Part shown: one piece after another, positions 55,808 through 64,000 of the stretch
Layout: each line of letters begins with the position of its first letter
Numbering within the stretch: position 1 is the first letter of the stretch
Source of the DNA: Shewanella psychrophila
GTDB taxonomy: Bacteria > Pseudomonadota > Gammaproteobacteria > Enterobacterales > Shewanellaceae
DNA: 64,000 nt
Assembly: GCF_002005305.1 (NCBI RefSeq)
Contig: NZ_CP014782.1
Span: forward strand, 4,216,001 to 4,280,000
Direction: 5' to 3'
Translations under genes and position numbers: made by a program
Notes under the pieces: model-generated
Databases searched by the model: none
The model's input: only the letters and a program-made list of their open reading frames with translations
What the model was told of the DNA's origin: nothing

Positions 55808-56578
55808 CTACAAGCTAAATCCATCATCAACAACAATATTTTGTCCGGTAACAAACTTCGAGTTTTCAGATAAAAGGAATAATATCGAACCAATTAACTC
55901 ATCGACTTTTAGCATTCCTTCACCATGAGTATTTTCTCTATAGGCACTAAGGAAGGCTTCTGGTTGATGGTCGAAAATTCCTCCGGGACTGACACTATTG
56001 ACGCGGAATTTACTGTCGTTTACATATGCAGCTGCATATTTATTAAGATGAAGTAAAGCTGATTTAATTGCCGCGTATTCTACAGGCATAGTCATTGGAG
56101 TATTTTTGTAGATCTCAAATTTTGGTGCAACAACACCATAAATAGAAGATATGTTTACTAGCGAAAAAGGCGCTTGATGTTCTTTGAAATATGATGCACA
56201 TTGCTGAGTAAATAAGAATGCACTACCTAGGTGCAAAGCTAAATTTTCATTGAAACTTTGTAGCGATACGTCAAAGAAGTGAGCACCGTATGTTTTGTTG
56301 CGCGGGTAGGTACTGTTTACAGCACCTGTAATCCCATTTTTCTCAGCAAAAAACATCTTTACTTCTGCTTCATTAGTAACATCCAATTCCACCAATGATA
56401 AATTCGCATCATTGAGTTCAACTTGCTGACACTCCAACTTCTCACACATCAAATCGACGTTGATATCAGCAGCAATGACTTGGGCACCTTGAGCTAAAGC
56501 ATGTTTTACTATTTTCGCACCAAGAAGACCGCCAGCGCCAGCGATCAGTATCTTTTGTTCATTAAGTAAATTTTTCAT
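55808..56578 (-). CDS. SDR oxidoreductase (PtmA-like)
   Basis: A 256-residue classical SDR: ILIAGAGGLLGAKIVKHAL at the N-terminus, NISSIYGVV and the catalytic VEYAAIKSALL (Tyr-x3-Lys). It clusters with the CMP-sugar synthetase (1-bp overlap), as does PtmA with PtmB in Campylobacter legionaminic acid loci. Its precise substrate is not proven; it may act in making the amino-sugar precursor. Confidence 0.85.
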   Translation of the reverse strand: MKNLLNEQKILIAGAGGLLGAKIVKHALAQGAQVIAADINVDLMCEKLECQQVELNDANLSLVELDVTNEAEVKMFFAEKNGITGAVNSTYPRNKTYGAHFFDVSLQSFNENLALHLGSAFLFTQQCASYFKEHQAPFSLVNISSIYGVVAPKFEIYKNTPMTMPVEYAAIKSALLHLNKYAAAYVNDSKFRVNSVSPGGIFDHQPEAFLSAYRENTHGEGMLKVDELIGSILFLLSENSKFVTGQNIVVDDGFSL

Positions 56579-57267
56579 TATTGTTCACCATTCAAAATTG
56601 CTTCGGCCAATCGAAAGTCATAAATATCATCAATATCTACTGCACGAGCCTTAGGCACTTCGATACTGGTCACTTTACCGGAAAAAAGTCCATAGTTGCC
56701 TAATACAAATTGCGGAGTAGAGGCATACACCACCGTTGTAATATCAAATATCTCAGGGGCATCTTGGCGACGAGTCACATCCGCCTCAGACTTATTGACT
56801 AGTTCTACCAGACCGTCTTGAGTTTTTTTTATCATATTGAAATATGGACTACGACTCGCAGGTGTAACAGAAATACAGATATCAGCATCGACTTTCATTC
56901 GCTGCTCAATCGCCGCTTCCACATCAATGACACCTCTTAGTGGACTTGTTGCTGGTAAACTAATAAAACCGTCAAATTCTCCGTAATGCTCTTCAACCCA
57001 CTCAACAGAATGACGCCAAGAGAGCCACTCTGGGCTAGTATCGGTTGCGAGTTCCACTGGTCTTTCAATTAAAATTGCTCCGGATTCGACCGCAACTTTA
57101 GATATTCCAGAATCATCTGTTGAAACAAATACTTTATCGATTGATGGTGAGGCGAGAGCTGTGTCAATTGAATATTGCAATAACGGCTTACCCGCTAATG
57201 GTTTAATATTTTTCCCAGGTAGACCCTTTGAGCCTCCTCGAGCAAAAATGAATGCAAAATTTTTCAT
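56578..57267 (-). CDS. CMP-nonulosonate (acylneuraminate) cytidylyltransferase
   Basis: It activates a nonulosonic acid with CTP. The NTP-binding motif is IFARGGSKGLPGKNIKPLAGKPLLQYSI, followed by VFVSTDDSGISKVA, LPATSPLRGVIDVEAAI and ITVTPASRSPYFN-like sequence. Length 229 is normal. In this context it most likely handles a legionaminic acid derivative (PtmB/LegF) rather than sialic acid. Confidence 0.93.
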   Translation of the reverse strand: MKNFAFIFARGGSKGLPGKNIKPLAGKPLLQYSIDTALASPSIDKVFVSTDDSGISKVAVESGAILIERPVELATDTSPEWLSWRHSVEWVEEHYGEFDGFISLPATSPLRGVIDVEAAIEQRMKVDADICISVTPASRSPYFNMIKKTQDGLVELVNKSEADVTRRQDAPEIFDITTVVYASTPQFVLGNYGLFSGKVTSIEVPKARAVDIDDIYDFRLAEAILNGEQ

Positions 57268-57268
57268 T

Positions 57269-58246
57269 TTATTTCTCTTTTTTACAGGCTTGCTGTTTAA
57301 TCTTATGAATCAAATCAACTGTTGATGTCGCTTCTATGACCTCTGTGCAGCTATGTTGCTTACCCTCAATCATCCGAACAAAATCAGATATCATTGCTAA
57401 ATACATCTGGTTCTTATCCCACTCTGGTTCACTATAAAGAACAGTTATTTCTGTTGCTGTAGTCAAGATAAGTTGATTCTTAATCAAGTCCCAGTCAATG
57501 CGCCCTTCGCTACCGACAAAACTACATTGCCTGTACGCTTTACGTTGTAAAAAGTCCAAGTGAATGCTCGCTACGGCATTTGAATCTGTCAAAACTAAGA
57601 TATCAGCCATATCTTCAACTTCTAAGCCCAGCTCTTCGGATGTGCGTAAAATGGCATGCTGCAGGCTTAGAGGTCCTAGCAACCATTTAGCGTAATCCAA
57701 TTCATGACTGAGCTCAAAAAGCGCTCCGCCACCTAAACTTTTATTGGCTGAAACACAATCTCGAAAATCTTTATTCGGTCGCCAATCTGGAAGGTATTGA
57801 CCAATCTCAATGTGGGCATTATATAAAGCTCCAAGCTTACCTGTTTCTAACAGTACTTTCAGTTTCTGTCCAGATGGTAGATATCGAAGGCAATAACCTA
57901 TCGCGACGGGAGTAGCATGTAACTTAATGGCTTGCTGAATCGCATTAGCATCTTCAATTGTTGTCGTAACCGGCTTTTCAATCAGTGTCGGAATTCCTGC
58001 TTCGATTAAAGGAATCGAATGCAGAGCATGAAAAGGTGCCGGAGAAGCCACAATGACTAATTCTACTTGTGCTTTTATTAACTCTTCAACATTACTCGCT
58101 ATGACATCACAATCACTGATTTTATCATTTGGAATACGTCCACTAGCGGACATTGCGAACAATTCTGTATTTGGAAATAATATCTTCAAATTACGACGAT
58201 GACGGATTGCAATATTGCCTAAACCAATGACCGCAACTCTATTCAT
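57269..58246 (-). CDS. Gfo/Idh/MocA-family oxidoreductase (PtmF-like)
   Basis: This 325-residue NAD(P)-binding protein has the family N-terminus VIGLGNIAIRHRRNL, the EKPVTT motif (lysine near residue 93) and GGGALFELSHELDYAKWLLG with the catalytic His-x3-Asp. It sits between the CMP-synthetase and the CBS-nucleotidyltransferase, matching ptmF beside ptmE in Campylobacter. It probably takes part in making the GDP-linked amino sugar precursor. Confidence 0.85.
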   Translation of the reverse strand: MNRVAVIGLGNIAIRHRRNLKILFPNTELFAMSASGRIPNDKISDCDVIASNVEELIKAQVELVIVASPAPFHALHSIPLIEAGIPTLIEKPVTTTIEDANAIQQAIKLHATPVAIGYCLRYLPSGQKLKVLLETGKLGALYNAHIEIGQYLPDWRPNKDFRDCVSANKSLGGGALFELSHELDYAKWLLGPLSLQHAILRTSEELGLEVEDMADILVLTDSNAVASIHLDFLQRKAYRQCSFVGSEGRIDWDLIKNQLILTTATEITVLYSEPEWDKNQMYLAMISDFVRMIEGKQHSCTEVIEATSTVDLIHKIKQQACKKEK

Positions 58247-58248
58247 AA

Positions 58249-59310
58249 TTATTCGAGCCCCAAGGCATGAATGTCAGCTTGAGCACGATTAAAATCATCC
58301 ATTCTGCCTATATCGAGCCAATATTCGTGAATAGGAAACATTAATATATTATCTCTTTCTACCATATGTTTTTCTAGCAAAGTCGGCATATCAATTCGCT
58401 GATTCTTAGGTACTGACAGAATCACTCGAGGTGACAGCACATAAATTCCCGCGTTGACAAAGAAACGTTGAATCGGTTTTTCAACCATACTAGTGATCTT
58501 GTTGCCCTCACCATTTACCACTCCATAAGGAATTTGGTAATCGTACTCCCTTACACACATTGTGGCATCAGCATCATTTTCCACATGAAATTCAAGTAAT
58601 CGTTGAAAATCAACCTTGGTCAACACATCGCCGTTTATCATAATCAATGGTAAAGACTGAGGTAGATCCTCAGGAAGTAATCCTAACGCACCGCCAGTAC
58701 CTAAAGGAGAGTACTCATGAACATAAGTGATGTTAACACCGAGCTGTGACCCATCTTTAAAGTGCTCCCTTATTTGTTCAGGCATATAGTGCGTTGATAT
58801 ATAAAAATTAGAAAATCCTGCTTTGATAAAACTACGGACCACTGTTTCCAAGATTGGTTTGTTACCAATTTTTAACATTGGCTTCGGGCAATTATCAGTA
58901 AGCGGTTTGAGTCTTGTTCCAAACCCACCAGCCATTATAAAAACAGGGTTTTTATATATTGGACTATCGGTTAACTCATCATGAAGTGAAGATAAGCCAA
59001 CTACTTTACCTTTAGAAATAATAGGCACAGATAAGATATCTCGCTTATTCATCTCCTCGATCAACGTCTGCTTATCCGTACCAGATTCACAAGTAAAAGG
59101 GTTAATATTCATAACACCACTAACTGCAGCATCAAGTGATATACCTTTTAAAATCCCTCTACGGATGTCACCATCTGATACAATGCCTAAAAGCTCTCTG
59201 TACTTATTAATCACCAAAGCAATACGAATAGCATTGTCATCTATTACTTGAAGTGCATTCTGAATCGACGTTTCAGGTTGTATAGAAACTTTTTCCCAAT
59301 TTTTATTCAC
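58249..59310 (-). CDS. CBS-domain nucleotidyltransferase (PtmE-like, GlcN-1-phosphate guanylyltransferase)
   Basis: Two CBS domains fill residues 1-120 (LVINKYRELLGIVSDGDIRRG, ILSVPIISKGKVVGLSS), followed by a nucleotidylyltransferase domain (VFIMAGGFGTRLKPLTDNCPKPMLKIGNKPIL). It ends WLDIGRMDDFNRAQADI. This architecture is that of PtmE, which makes GDP-GlcN in the Campylobacter legionaminic route, setting it apart from UDP-based sialic and pseudaminic routes. It overlaps the formyltransferase gene by 8 bp. Confidence 0.9.
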   Translation of the reverse strand: MNKNWEKVSIQPETSIQNALQVIDDNAIRIALVINKYRELLGIVSDGDIRRGILKGISLDAAVSGVMNINPFTCESGTDKQTLIEEMNKRDILSVPIISKGKVVGLSSLHDELTDSPIYKNPVFIMAGGFGTRLKPLTDNCPKPMLKIGNKPILETVVRSFIKAGFSNFYISTHYMPEQIREHFKDGSQLGVNITYVHEYSPLGTGGALGLLPEDLPQSLPLIMINGDVLTKVDFQRLLEFHVENDADATMCVREYDYQIPYGVVNGEGNKITSMVEKPIQRFFVNAGIYVLSPRVILSVPKNQRIDMPTLLEKHMVERDNILMFPIHEYWLDIGRMDDFNRAQADIHALGLE

Positions 59311-60235
59311 AATACGCCCTTTTGTTAATTCGTGTACCTATTTTAAATTTAGGAGTATAGGGAGCGGATAGCTTTCCATCTAAAACATCACTGACACATG
59401 TAATCAAAATTGTAGAATCACCAACTTTAACAACGGAACCATTTAAATTCCGACCAACGACTTCTCCAGTTGTAGCTATATAACTTGGAGCTTCAGGAAT
59501 TAATTCTACTCTTTCAATTGCGTACTCATGGCTTCCAATAAAGAAGCGACCACAAGGACCAGGCTTTGATATAGCACGTACAAAATTGAAAATGCGTTTA
59601 GCTTCCCAGTTAAAATCAACTAATTCATCACCGAATGTCCGTATACCAAAGTAAGTTCCTACGGGATGGATGTCTTCCTGCTTAACTCTTTCAACATCAT
59701 CATGAGAGATTTTCAATACTGCAGAATGTAAAATATTTGCGCACTCTATTACCGCTCTATTTAAAAGTGATTGATAGTTGTCTTTTTTAGAAATAGAGTA
59801 CATTCTCTGCTCTACAATATCTCCAGTATCAATTCCTTCATCGACATAATGAACAGTAATACCGAAAGAATGTTCACCGTTTATTAAAACCCAATTCAGT
59901 GGGTTACGTCCCCTATAAAATGGTAATGCGCCAGCATGGCAGTTAACAAACCCCTTAGGTGCATAATCAATGATTTCTTTTTTTAAAATCTGGTTAAAAG
60001 ACATTGATACTAGTAAGTCTGGTTCAAAATTTTCCATTACAGACAAAAAATCTTCTGTATTTACATTTCTAGTCGGAAGATAAGGCACATCCAACTTTAT
60101 GGCCCAATCTTTTAGAACTGGATCTTGGAGATCAAATCGTGGAACTATAAATACAATCTCTAAGCCAGCAGTTTTTGAAATCAACTCTAAAGCCTTATGA
60201 GACCATGGTCCATCAGCAAAATATCCAATTTTCAT
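59303..60235 (-). CDS. Formyltransferase-family protein, sugar N-formyltransferase candidate A
   Basis: The 310-residue protein has the formyl-transferase fold: the FVNCHAGALPFYRGRNPLNW motif carries the Asn and His of the catalytic trio, and VDEGIDTGDIV gives the Asp. A C-terminal domain (about 205-310) resembles the Fmt C-terminal barrel. It would move a formyl group from 10-formyl-tetrahydrofolate to an amino sugar. Position between PtmE-like and NeuB genes points to a nonulosonic acid or its precursor as substrate; this is inference. Confidence 0.87.
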   Translation of the reverse strand: MKIGYFADGPWSHKALELISKTAGLEIVFIVPRFDLQDPVLKDWAIKLDVPYLPTRNVNTEDFLSVMENFEPDLLVSMSFNQILKKEIIDYAPKGFVNCHAGALPFYRGRNPLNWVLINGEHSFGITVHYVDEGIDTGDIVEQRMYSISKKDNYQSLLNRAVIECANILHSAVLKISHDDVERVKQEDIHPVGTYFGIRTFGDELVDFNWEAKRIFNFVRAISKPGPCGRFFIGSHEYAIERVELIPEAPSYIATTGEVVGRNLNGSVVKVGDSTILITCVSDVLDGKLSAPYTPKFKIGTRINKRAYCE

Positions 60236-61302
60236 TATACTAACTCATCCATATTGTATTCTTTAATTGCAGCGGTATTTAACATCTCCCAATAGTCAAA
60301 AGGACTTTGTCCTGTTCCTGGTCTTTTTATAGTAAGATTTTCTAGTGAAAAAAACTCACCTTTCATGACCGTTTTAGATACAACTAGGCTTTTCCTAACC
60401 ACATCTATATTTTTTACTTCCGAGACTGTAGGGCCTTTGATGCTACTACCTAATGCAACCTCGACTTGTCGAATAGCTGATACCATTGCAGTAAGTTCTA
60501 TAGGGTTCAATGAGGCCTTATGATCAGGTCCATCCATCGACTTATCCAATGTAAAGTGCTTTTCAATTAAAACAGCCCCTCTAGCAACCGCGGCTATTGG
60601 GATAGTAATACCTTCGCTATGATCTGAATACCCCGCAGGTAATTGAAATGCTTGTGCTAAAGTATCCATTGCTTTTAAATTAATTTCATTAAAAGGAGCA
60701 GGATATTCAGTTGTACAATGCAAAATAGTAACCTTTTCGGTTAAGAGTTTTTGGCCTTCGCTCGAAGCATAAGCTTCCTGAAAAGCTTTTTTGCAAGGTT
60801 GAACGCTTACTTCATTTATTAATCCAAACGCGAGTACGCCTAATGCAAGTTCTACTTCTGAAAGTGTTGCCATACCCGTAGATACAATAAGGTCACAACC
60901 CGTTTGTGCATGCTCAAGTAATAAAGGAGCATTAGTTATTTCACCAGACGGTAATTTGAGCGTTTTTAAACCCAAATCATTCACTAGGAAGTGCAGGCTC
61001 TCTGAATCAAATGCCGTCGAAAGAAACTGAATACCTAATTCATCGCAATAGTTTATTAGCTCTTTATGCATAGCATATGGAAGTTCTAATCTTTTTAACA
61101 TCTCTAATTGTGACTCTTTTCTCTTAGTATTCGTCACCTGATAATCGGCTTGTTCAGCATTAGAAGATGCAAGATTTTTTGCTTTAAACGTTTGAAATTT
61201 AACTATATCAGCACCAGCACTATGTGCAGCTTTGATTAGCTCAAATGCAAGCTTTTTGCTACCATTATGATTTACACCAGCCTCGGCGATAATTAATGTC
61301 AT
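60235..61302 (-). CDS. neuB: Nonulosonate (N-acetylneuraminate/legionaminate) synthase
   Basis: It condenses phosphoenolpyruvate with a 6-carbon N-acetyl sugar to the 9-carbon acid. The NeuB start IIAEAGVNHNGSKKLAFELI, DIVKFQTF, LKLPSGEITN, STGMATLSEV, TILHCTTEYPAPFNEINLKAM and GYSDHSEGI are all present, then a C-terminal SAF antifreeze-like domain (VRKSLVVSKTVMKGE, RPGTG). Legionaminic (LegI) specificity is suggested by the neighbouring PtmE/PtmF-like genes. Confidence 0.96.
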   Translation of the reverse strand: MTLIIAEAGVNHNGSKKLAFELIKAAHSAGADIVKFQTFKAKNLASSNAEQADYQVTNTKRKESQLEMLKRLELPYAMHKELINYCDELGIQFLSTAFDSESLHFLVNDLGLKTLKLPSGEITNAPLLLEHAQTGCDLIVSTGMATLSEVELALGVLAFGLINEVSVQPCKKAFQEAYASSEGQKLLTEKVTILHCTTEYPAPFNEINLKAMDTLAQAFQLPAGYSDHSEGITIPIAAVARGAVLIEKHFTLDKSMDGPDHKASLNPIELTAMVSAIRQVEVALGSSIKGPTVSEVKNIDVVRKSLVVSKTVMKGEFFSLENLTIKRPGTGQSPFDYWEMLNTAAIKEYNMDELV

Positions 61303-61967
61303 AAAAGTTCCTTTATTAATATGAATGCTTCAGATGCTTGAGAGTTACTTTGCGAACCGCGGACATATGCAAGCGACTCAACCGCTTTACGCGAACGAGG
61401 AAATGGGAATTCCTGAACTTCAGACTCAAATGTTTCAAGAATTTCTAATTTTTTATCTAAATAATTACTAATATCTACATATACATTTGGTTTAAAACCA
61501 CCATCTTCTGGTTTTAAACCAAAATCTGTTTCTGATATGGTTTCATATGCCAACACTCTCTTGACAAAGGGGTATCGAAACGACTTTGTTGTTGACATTA
61601 CAGCGTCAAACACAATTTCATGATCACTATGGGCATCATTACGATAAACCGTAAATACTTGTTCTGGTTTAACTCTATGCATTACATTGCTGATAGAAGA
61701 AATGATATCCCCAATAGGTCTAGTGTCTAAACGTGCTGCAGGGAAATTTAATTGATGAACACCTGAAAACGAATAAGCTTCGGTAACGATTTTAATTTCT
61801 TGGTTTCGTTTAGTTCTTTGCTCTTGTGTAAAGCCAGCTTCGTCCGTTAAACCGGTAATCAGTAACCAATGTACTTCATATCCATTATCTATCAATTTTA
61901 GTATGGTCCCACCACAACCCAAAGTCTCATCATCAGCATGAGGGGCTACGACTAATACTCTTTTCAT
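61299..61967 (-). CDS. PIG-L family deacetylase
   Basis: This is a 222-residue LmbE/PIG-L metal-dependent N-acetyl-sugar deacetylase: VVAPHADDETLGCGGTI supplies the zinc-binding His-x-x-Asp-Asp, and YRNDAHSDHEIVF the second His cluster. It would remove an N-acetyl group from a sugar intermediate. It lies between two formyltransferase genes, separated from one by NeuB, so it could free the amine for formylation. It overlaps both neighbours by 4 bp. Confidence 0.93.
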   Translation of the reverse strand: MKRVLVVAPHADDETLGCGGTILKLIDNGYEVHWLLITGLTDEAGFTQEQRTKRNQEIKIVTEAYSFSGVHQLNFPAARLDTRPIGDIISSISNVMHRVKPEQVFTVYRNDAHSDHEIVFDAVMSTTKSFRYPFVKRVLAYETISETDFGLKPEDGGFKPNVYVDISNYLDKKLEILETFESEVQEFPFPRSRKAVESLAYVRGSQSNSQASEAFILIKELL

Positions 61968-62851
61968 AAATAATTTCCTTCCTCAATATCAACAATGTCA
62001 ATACTTTCTAACCAAATCGCATCTTGACCTGAAGCTTTAACTAAAATGTTATTATTTCTCTTTTCTAACACTTTTCCTGACTCTATATTCTTTTCAAACC
62101 CACCATATATAGGAGTGCTACTAATGATCATGATGTATCTGCCATTAAAAACAAACTCAGCACCAGGATATGGAGGAGCTAAAGCGCGAATTAAATTATG
62201 AATGGCTTCAGCTGACATGCGAAAATCAATAAGACCATCTATTCGACTTCTTTTTCTCCAGTAGGTCGCTTGAGAATTATCTTGCTCTAGGAAGTTTGCA
62301 GTACTATTCGCCAGTTCAACTGTAAATTTTTCAATTTGTTTTTTTGATACTCTTAAAATTTTCTCATAGAGCTTTTTAGCATCATCCGTATCTTGAATTA
62401 ATATATTTTCTTGACTCAGAATTGGCCCAGAGTCAGCACCAATATCCATTTTGAAAAACGTCGATGCAGTTTCTTCTAACCCTAAAGCAAGTGCCCAAAT
62501 TATTGGATGGCGACCTCTATTTTTGGGAAGCTTAGCGGGGTGAAAACCAATAACGCCTAGCGGAGGAAGAGCCAGTAGCTCTTCACTAAGTAGATAGCTC
62601 CAACCTATGCAATAGATTACATCGACATTATAGCGTCGCAAGAATTCTATAGAGAGTCCTCTTTCTTTTGGGTTCTCAAAGTGAAAAGGAATTTTACTAG
62701 ATTTGCAAATTTTAGATAGATCAGCAAAGTCTGTGTTAATTGTAGACTTCTCCCGAGTAACAACCGCACAGACTTCAACATCATTAATGTCTAAAAGAGT
62801 TTCAAGAGCCATAAGACTCGTTTGCACGCAACCAATAAAACCAATACGCAT
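61964..62851 (-). CDS. Formyltransferase-family protein, candidate B
   Basis: A 295-residue relative of candidate A: VIGFHPAKLPKNRGRHPIIWAL, with the catalytic His but Gly at the usual Asn position two residues before it, and FFKMDIGADSGPIL for the Asp. A shorter C-terminal domain starts near residue 205 (IDGLIDFRMSAEAIHNLIRALAPPYPGA). The substitution leaves activity open, although the rest of the pocket is well kept. Together with the deacetylase it suggests a formylation step. Confidence 0.82.
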   Translation of the reverse strand: MRIGFIGCVQTSLMALETLLDINDVEVCAVVTREKSTINTDFADLSKICKSSKIPFHFENPKERGLSIEFLRRYNVDVIYCIGWSYLLSEELLALPPLGVIGFHPAKLPKNRGRHPIIWALALGLEETASTFFKMDIGADSGPILSQENILIQDTDDAKKLYEKILRVSKKQIEKFTVELANSTANFLEQDNSQATYWRKRSRIDGLIDFRMSAEAIHNLIRALAPPYPGAEFVFNGRYIMIISSTPIYGGFEKNIESGKVLEKRNNNILVKASGQDAIWLESIDIVDIEEGNYL

Positions 62852-62861
62852 AATTTAACTC

Positions 62862-64000
62862 CTACTTAATATCATAGAATTTTTTATAAACCAAACCAGA
62901 TGTGGGGTGATTTAATATAACATCTAAGATTCTTTCAGAACTACTTCCATTGCCGTATGGGTTTTTTGCTAATTTACACTTTTGTCTAAATTCTTCTGAT
63001 TGTGCTAATTGTAATGCGCCCAAGATTGATATTTTATCACCATTGCAGCTAATTACTGTTTCACCTGCTATCCGCCCTTTTTGGCGTTCCCCAATATTTA
63101 TTGTAGGTATATTAAAAGTTGGGGCTTCTATTAAACCACTAGACGAATTACCAATAACTAAGTCACAGTGTTTTAAAACACTCAAATACCGAAGTTGGCC
63201 TAAAGATTGAACAAGTAAAACACGTTCTGGAATCTCACTTTTAAATTCATCTAAAATAGTGATCAAGGCTCGACCATGTGTATCTGCATTTGGATAAGTA
63301 ATAACAAAATTGTGGTTAGGATAATTTCGAAGCGCTGACAGGAGTCGTTTTAGATCATCAACGGCTCCATCTTTACTTAAAGTTACGGGATGATAAGTTA
63401 CTACCATATAAGGTTGTAGAGTTAAATCAAATTTGATCGACTTAGATAATTCATCTAATTCAAGTAAACTAAGAGATTTAATACTGTCGATACCTGGAGC
63501 ACCGAAGTTATACACCCGCTCAGGAAGTTCGCCTAACTGAATCACTCTCTGTCTGTAATCCTCTGTAGTTGTAAAGTGCAAGTGAGACATTTTCGTCATA
63601 GAATGCCGAACAGCCTCGTCAATAAGACCTTCGGTTATTTCACCGCCATGTATATGTGCAATTGGAATTTGTGCAACCATAGCTGCCTGGCAAACTGCCA
63701 TTGATTCAAATCTGTCACCTAAAACAACCAATAAATCAGGTTTCGTTCTTTCTAGTGTATCAGCCGCGCAAATAAGAGCTAATCCCATAGATTTTGAAAT
63801 ACCAACAGGTGTATCAGAAGACAGTAGAAACTCCATTTTTTCCGCAATTGGAAAGCCGTCTTTCTCAATTTGGTGTATTGTTTTTCCGAACTCAGGTGAA
63901 AGATGCATTCCCCCAACTAAAAGTTGCAGCTCTGCCTCTATAGATTCATTAAGTCCTTTAATTACCCAATATAAAAGACCGTACTCAGCTCTTGTACCGG
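62862..64000 (-). CDS. neuC: Hydrolysing UDP/GDP-sugar 2-epimerase (NeuC/LegG), 5' end outside the window
   Basis: The frame stays open to the window edge, beginning GTRAEYGLLYWVIKGL, the NeuC nucleotide-sugar motif, so the start lies just outside. Further motifs are LVVLGDRFESMAVCQAA, IAHIHGGEITEGLIDEAVRHSMTKMSHLHF, TYHPVTL and VIGNSSSGLIEAPTF. It hydrolyses and epimerises a nucleotide-linked 2-acetamido sugar to the free mannosamine-type sugar used by NeuB. With PtmE present, a GDP-linked substrate (LegG type) is likely. Confidence 0.93.
   Translation of the reverse strand, partial: GTRAEYGLLYWVIKGLNESIEAELQLLVGGMHLSPEFGKTIHQIEKDGFPIAEKMEFLLSSDTPVGISKSMGLALICAADTLERTKPDLLVVLGDRFESMAVCQAAMVAQIPIAHIHGGEITEGLIDEAVRHSMTKMSHLHFTTTEDYRQRVIQLGELPERVYNFGAPGIDSIKSLSLLELDELSKSIKFDLTLQPYMVVTYHPVTLSKDGAVDDLKRLLSALRNYPNHNFVITYPNADTHGRALITILDEFKSEIPERVLLVQSLGQLRYLSVLKHCDLVIGNSSSGLIEAPTFNIPTINIGERQKGRIAGETVISCNGDKISILGALQLAQSEEFRQKCKLAKNPYGNGSSSERILDVILNHPTSGLVYKKFYDIK

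Overview
The window looks like a chromosomal segment of a marine gammaproteobacterium, most likely Shewanella or a close relative. This is an inference from the gene families, the moderately AT-rich composition and the REP-like repeats; no rRNA or tRNA gene is present to settle it. Almost everything serves cell-surface polysaccharide synthesis, with a sulfate-activation operon and a block of secreted proteins between two sugar loci.

Layout: (1) 1-9781, plus strand: the tail of an RsbW-like ATPase, a STAS protein, a small membrane protein, then a polysaccharide operon (flippase, GT2 transferase, a three-domain phosphoglycosyltransferase/GT26 fusion, a nucleotidyltransferase/phosphoglycosyltransferase-like protein lacking key residues, a CDP-glycerol transferase-like protein). 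(2) 9800-12600: an isolated rmlA, a REP-associated transposase among REP repeats, and a DHH phosphoesterase. (3) 12600-18650, minus strand: cysD, cysN, an SLC13/TrkA-C permease and cysC. Every gap in this operon carries a version of one dispersed repeat, most with a 7-bp tandem array. (4) 19100-28000, minus: a PglF/WbpM-type 4,6-dehydratase, a DUF255-DsbD-alpha protein, and an FG-GAP/ASPIC secreted protein. (5) 28032-34891, minus: a giant secreted repeat protein broken by an IS4-family insertion with a clear 10-bp target duplication, and by a frameshift. (6) 35266-37196, plus: two secreted proteins, the second with an S74 chaperone domain. (7) 37250-64000, minus: a large O-antigen or capsule cluster of tightly packed, often overlapping genes.

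Cluster 7 contains several sugar routes. PglE-, PglD- and PglC-like genes, with the dehydratase at 19129, make and load UDP-diacetylbacillosamine. RfbF, RfbG, a cupin epimerase and an SDR reductase make a CDP-6-deoxyhexose. RmlA, RmlB, an FdtA/QdtA isomerase, an aminotransferase and an acetyltransferase make dTDP-Fuc3NAc or Qui3NAc. A legionaminic-type nonulosonate route (NeuC, NeuB, PtmA, PtmB, PtmE and PtmF homologues) is interleaved with a PIG-L deacetylase and two formyltransferases, which suggests an N-formylated nonulosonic acid. Flippase, polymerase and several glycosyltransferases complete it.

The most unusual features are the heptamer-headed repeat family in the cys operon, the nucleotidyltransferase/phosphoglycosyltransferase fusion that appears inactive, the formyl-nonulosonate module, and simple-sequence tracts (T9, 8-bp repeats, a CT run) at positions where slippage would switch surface-glycan or surface-protein genes.
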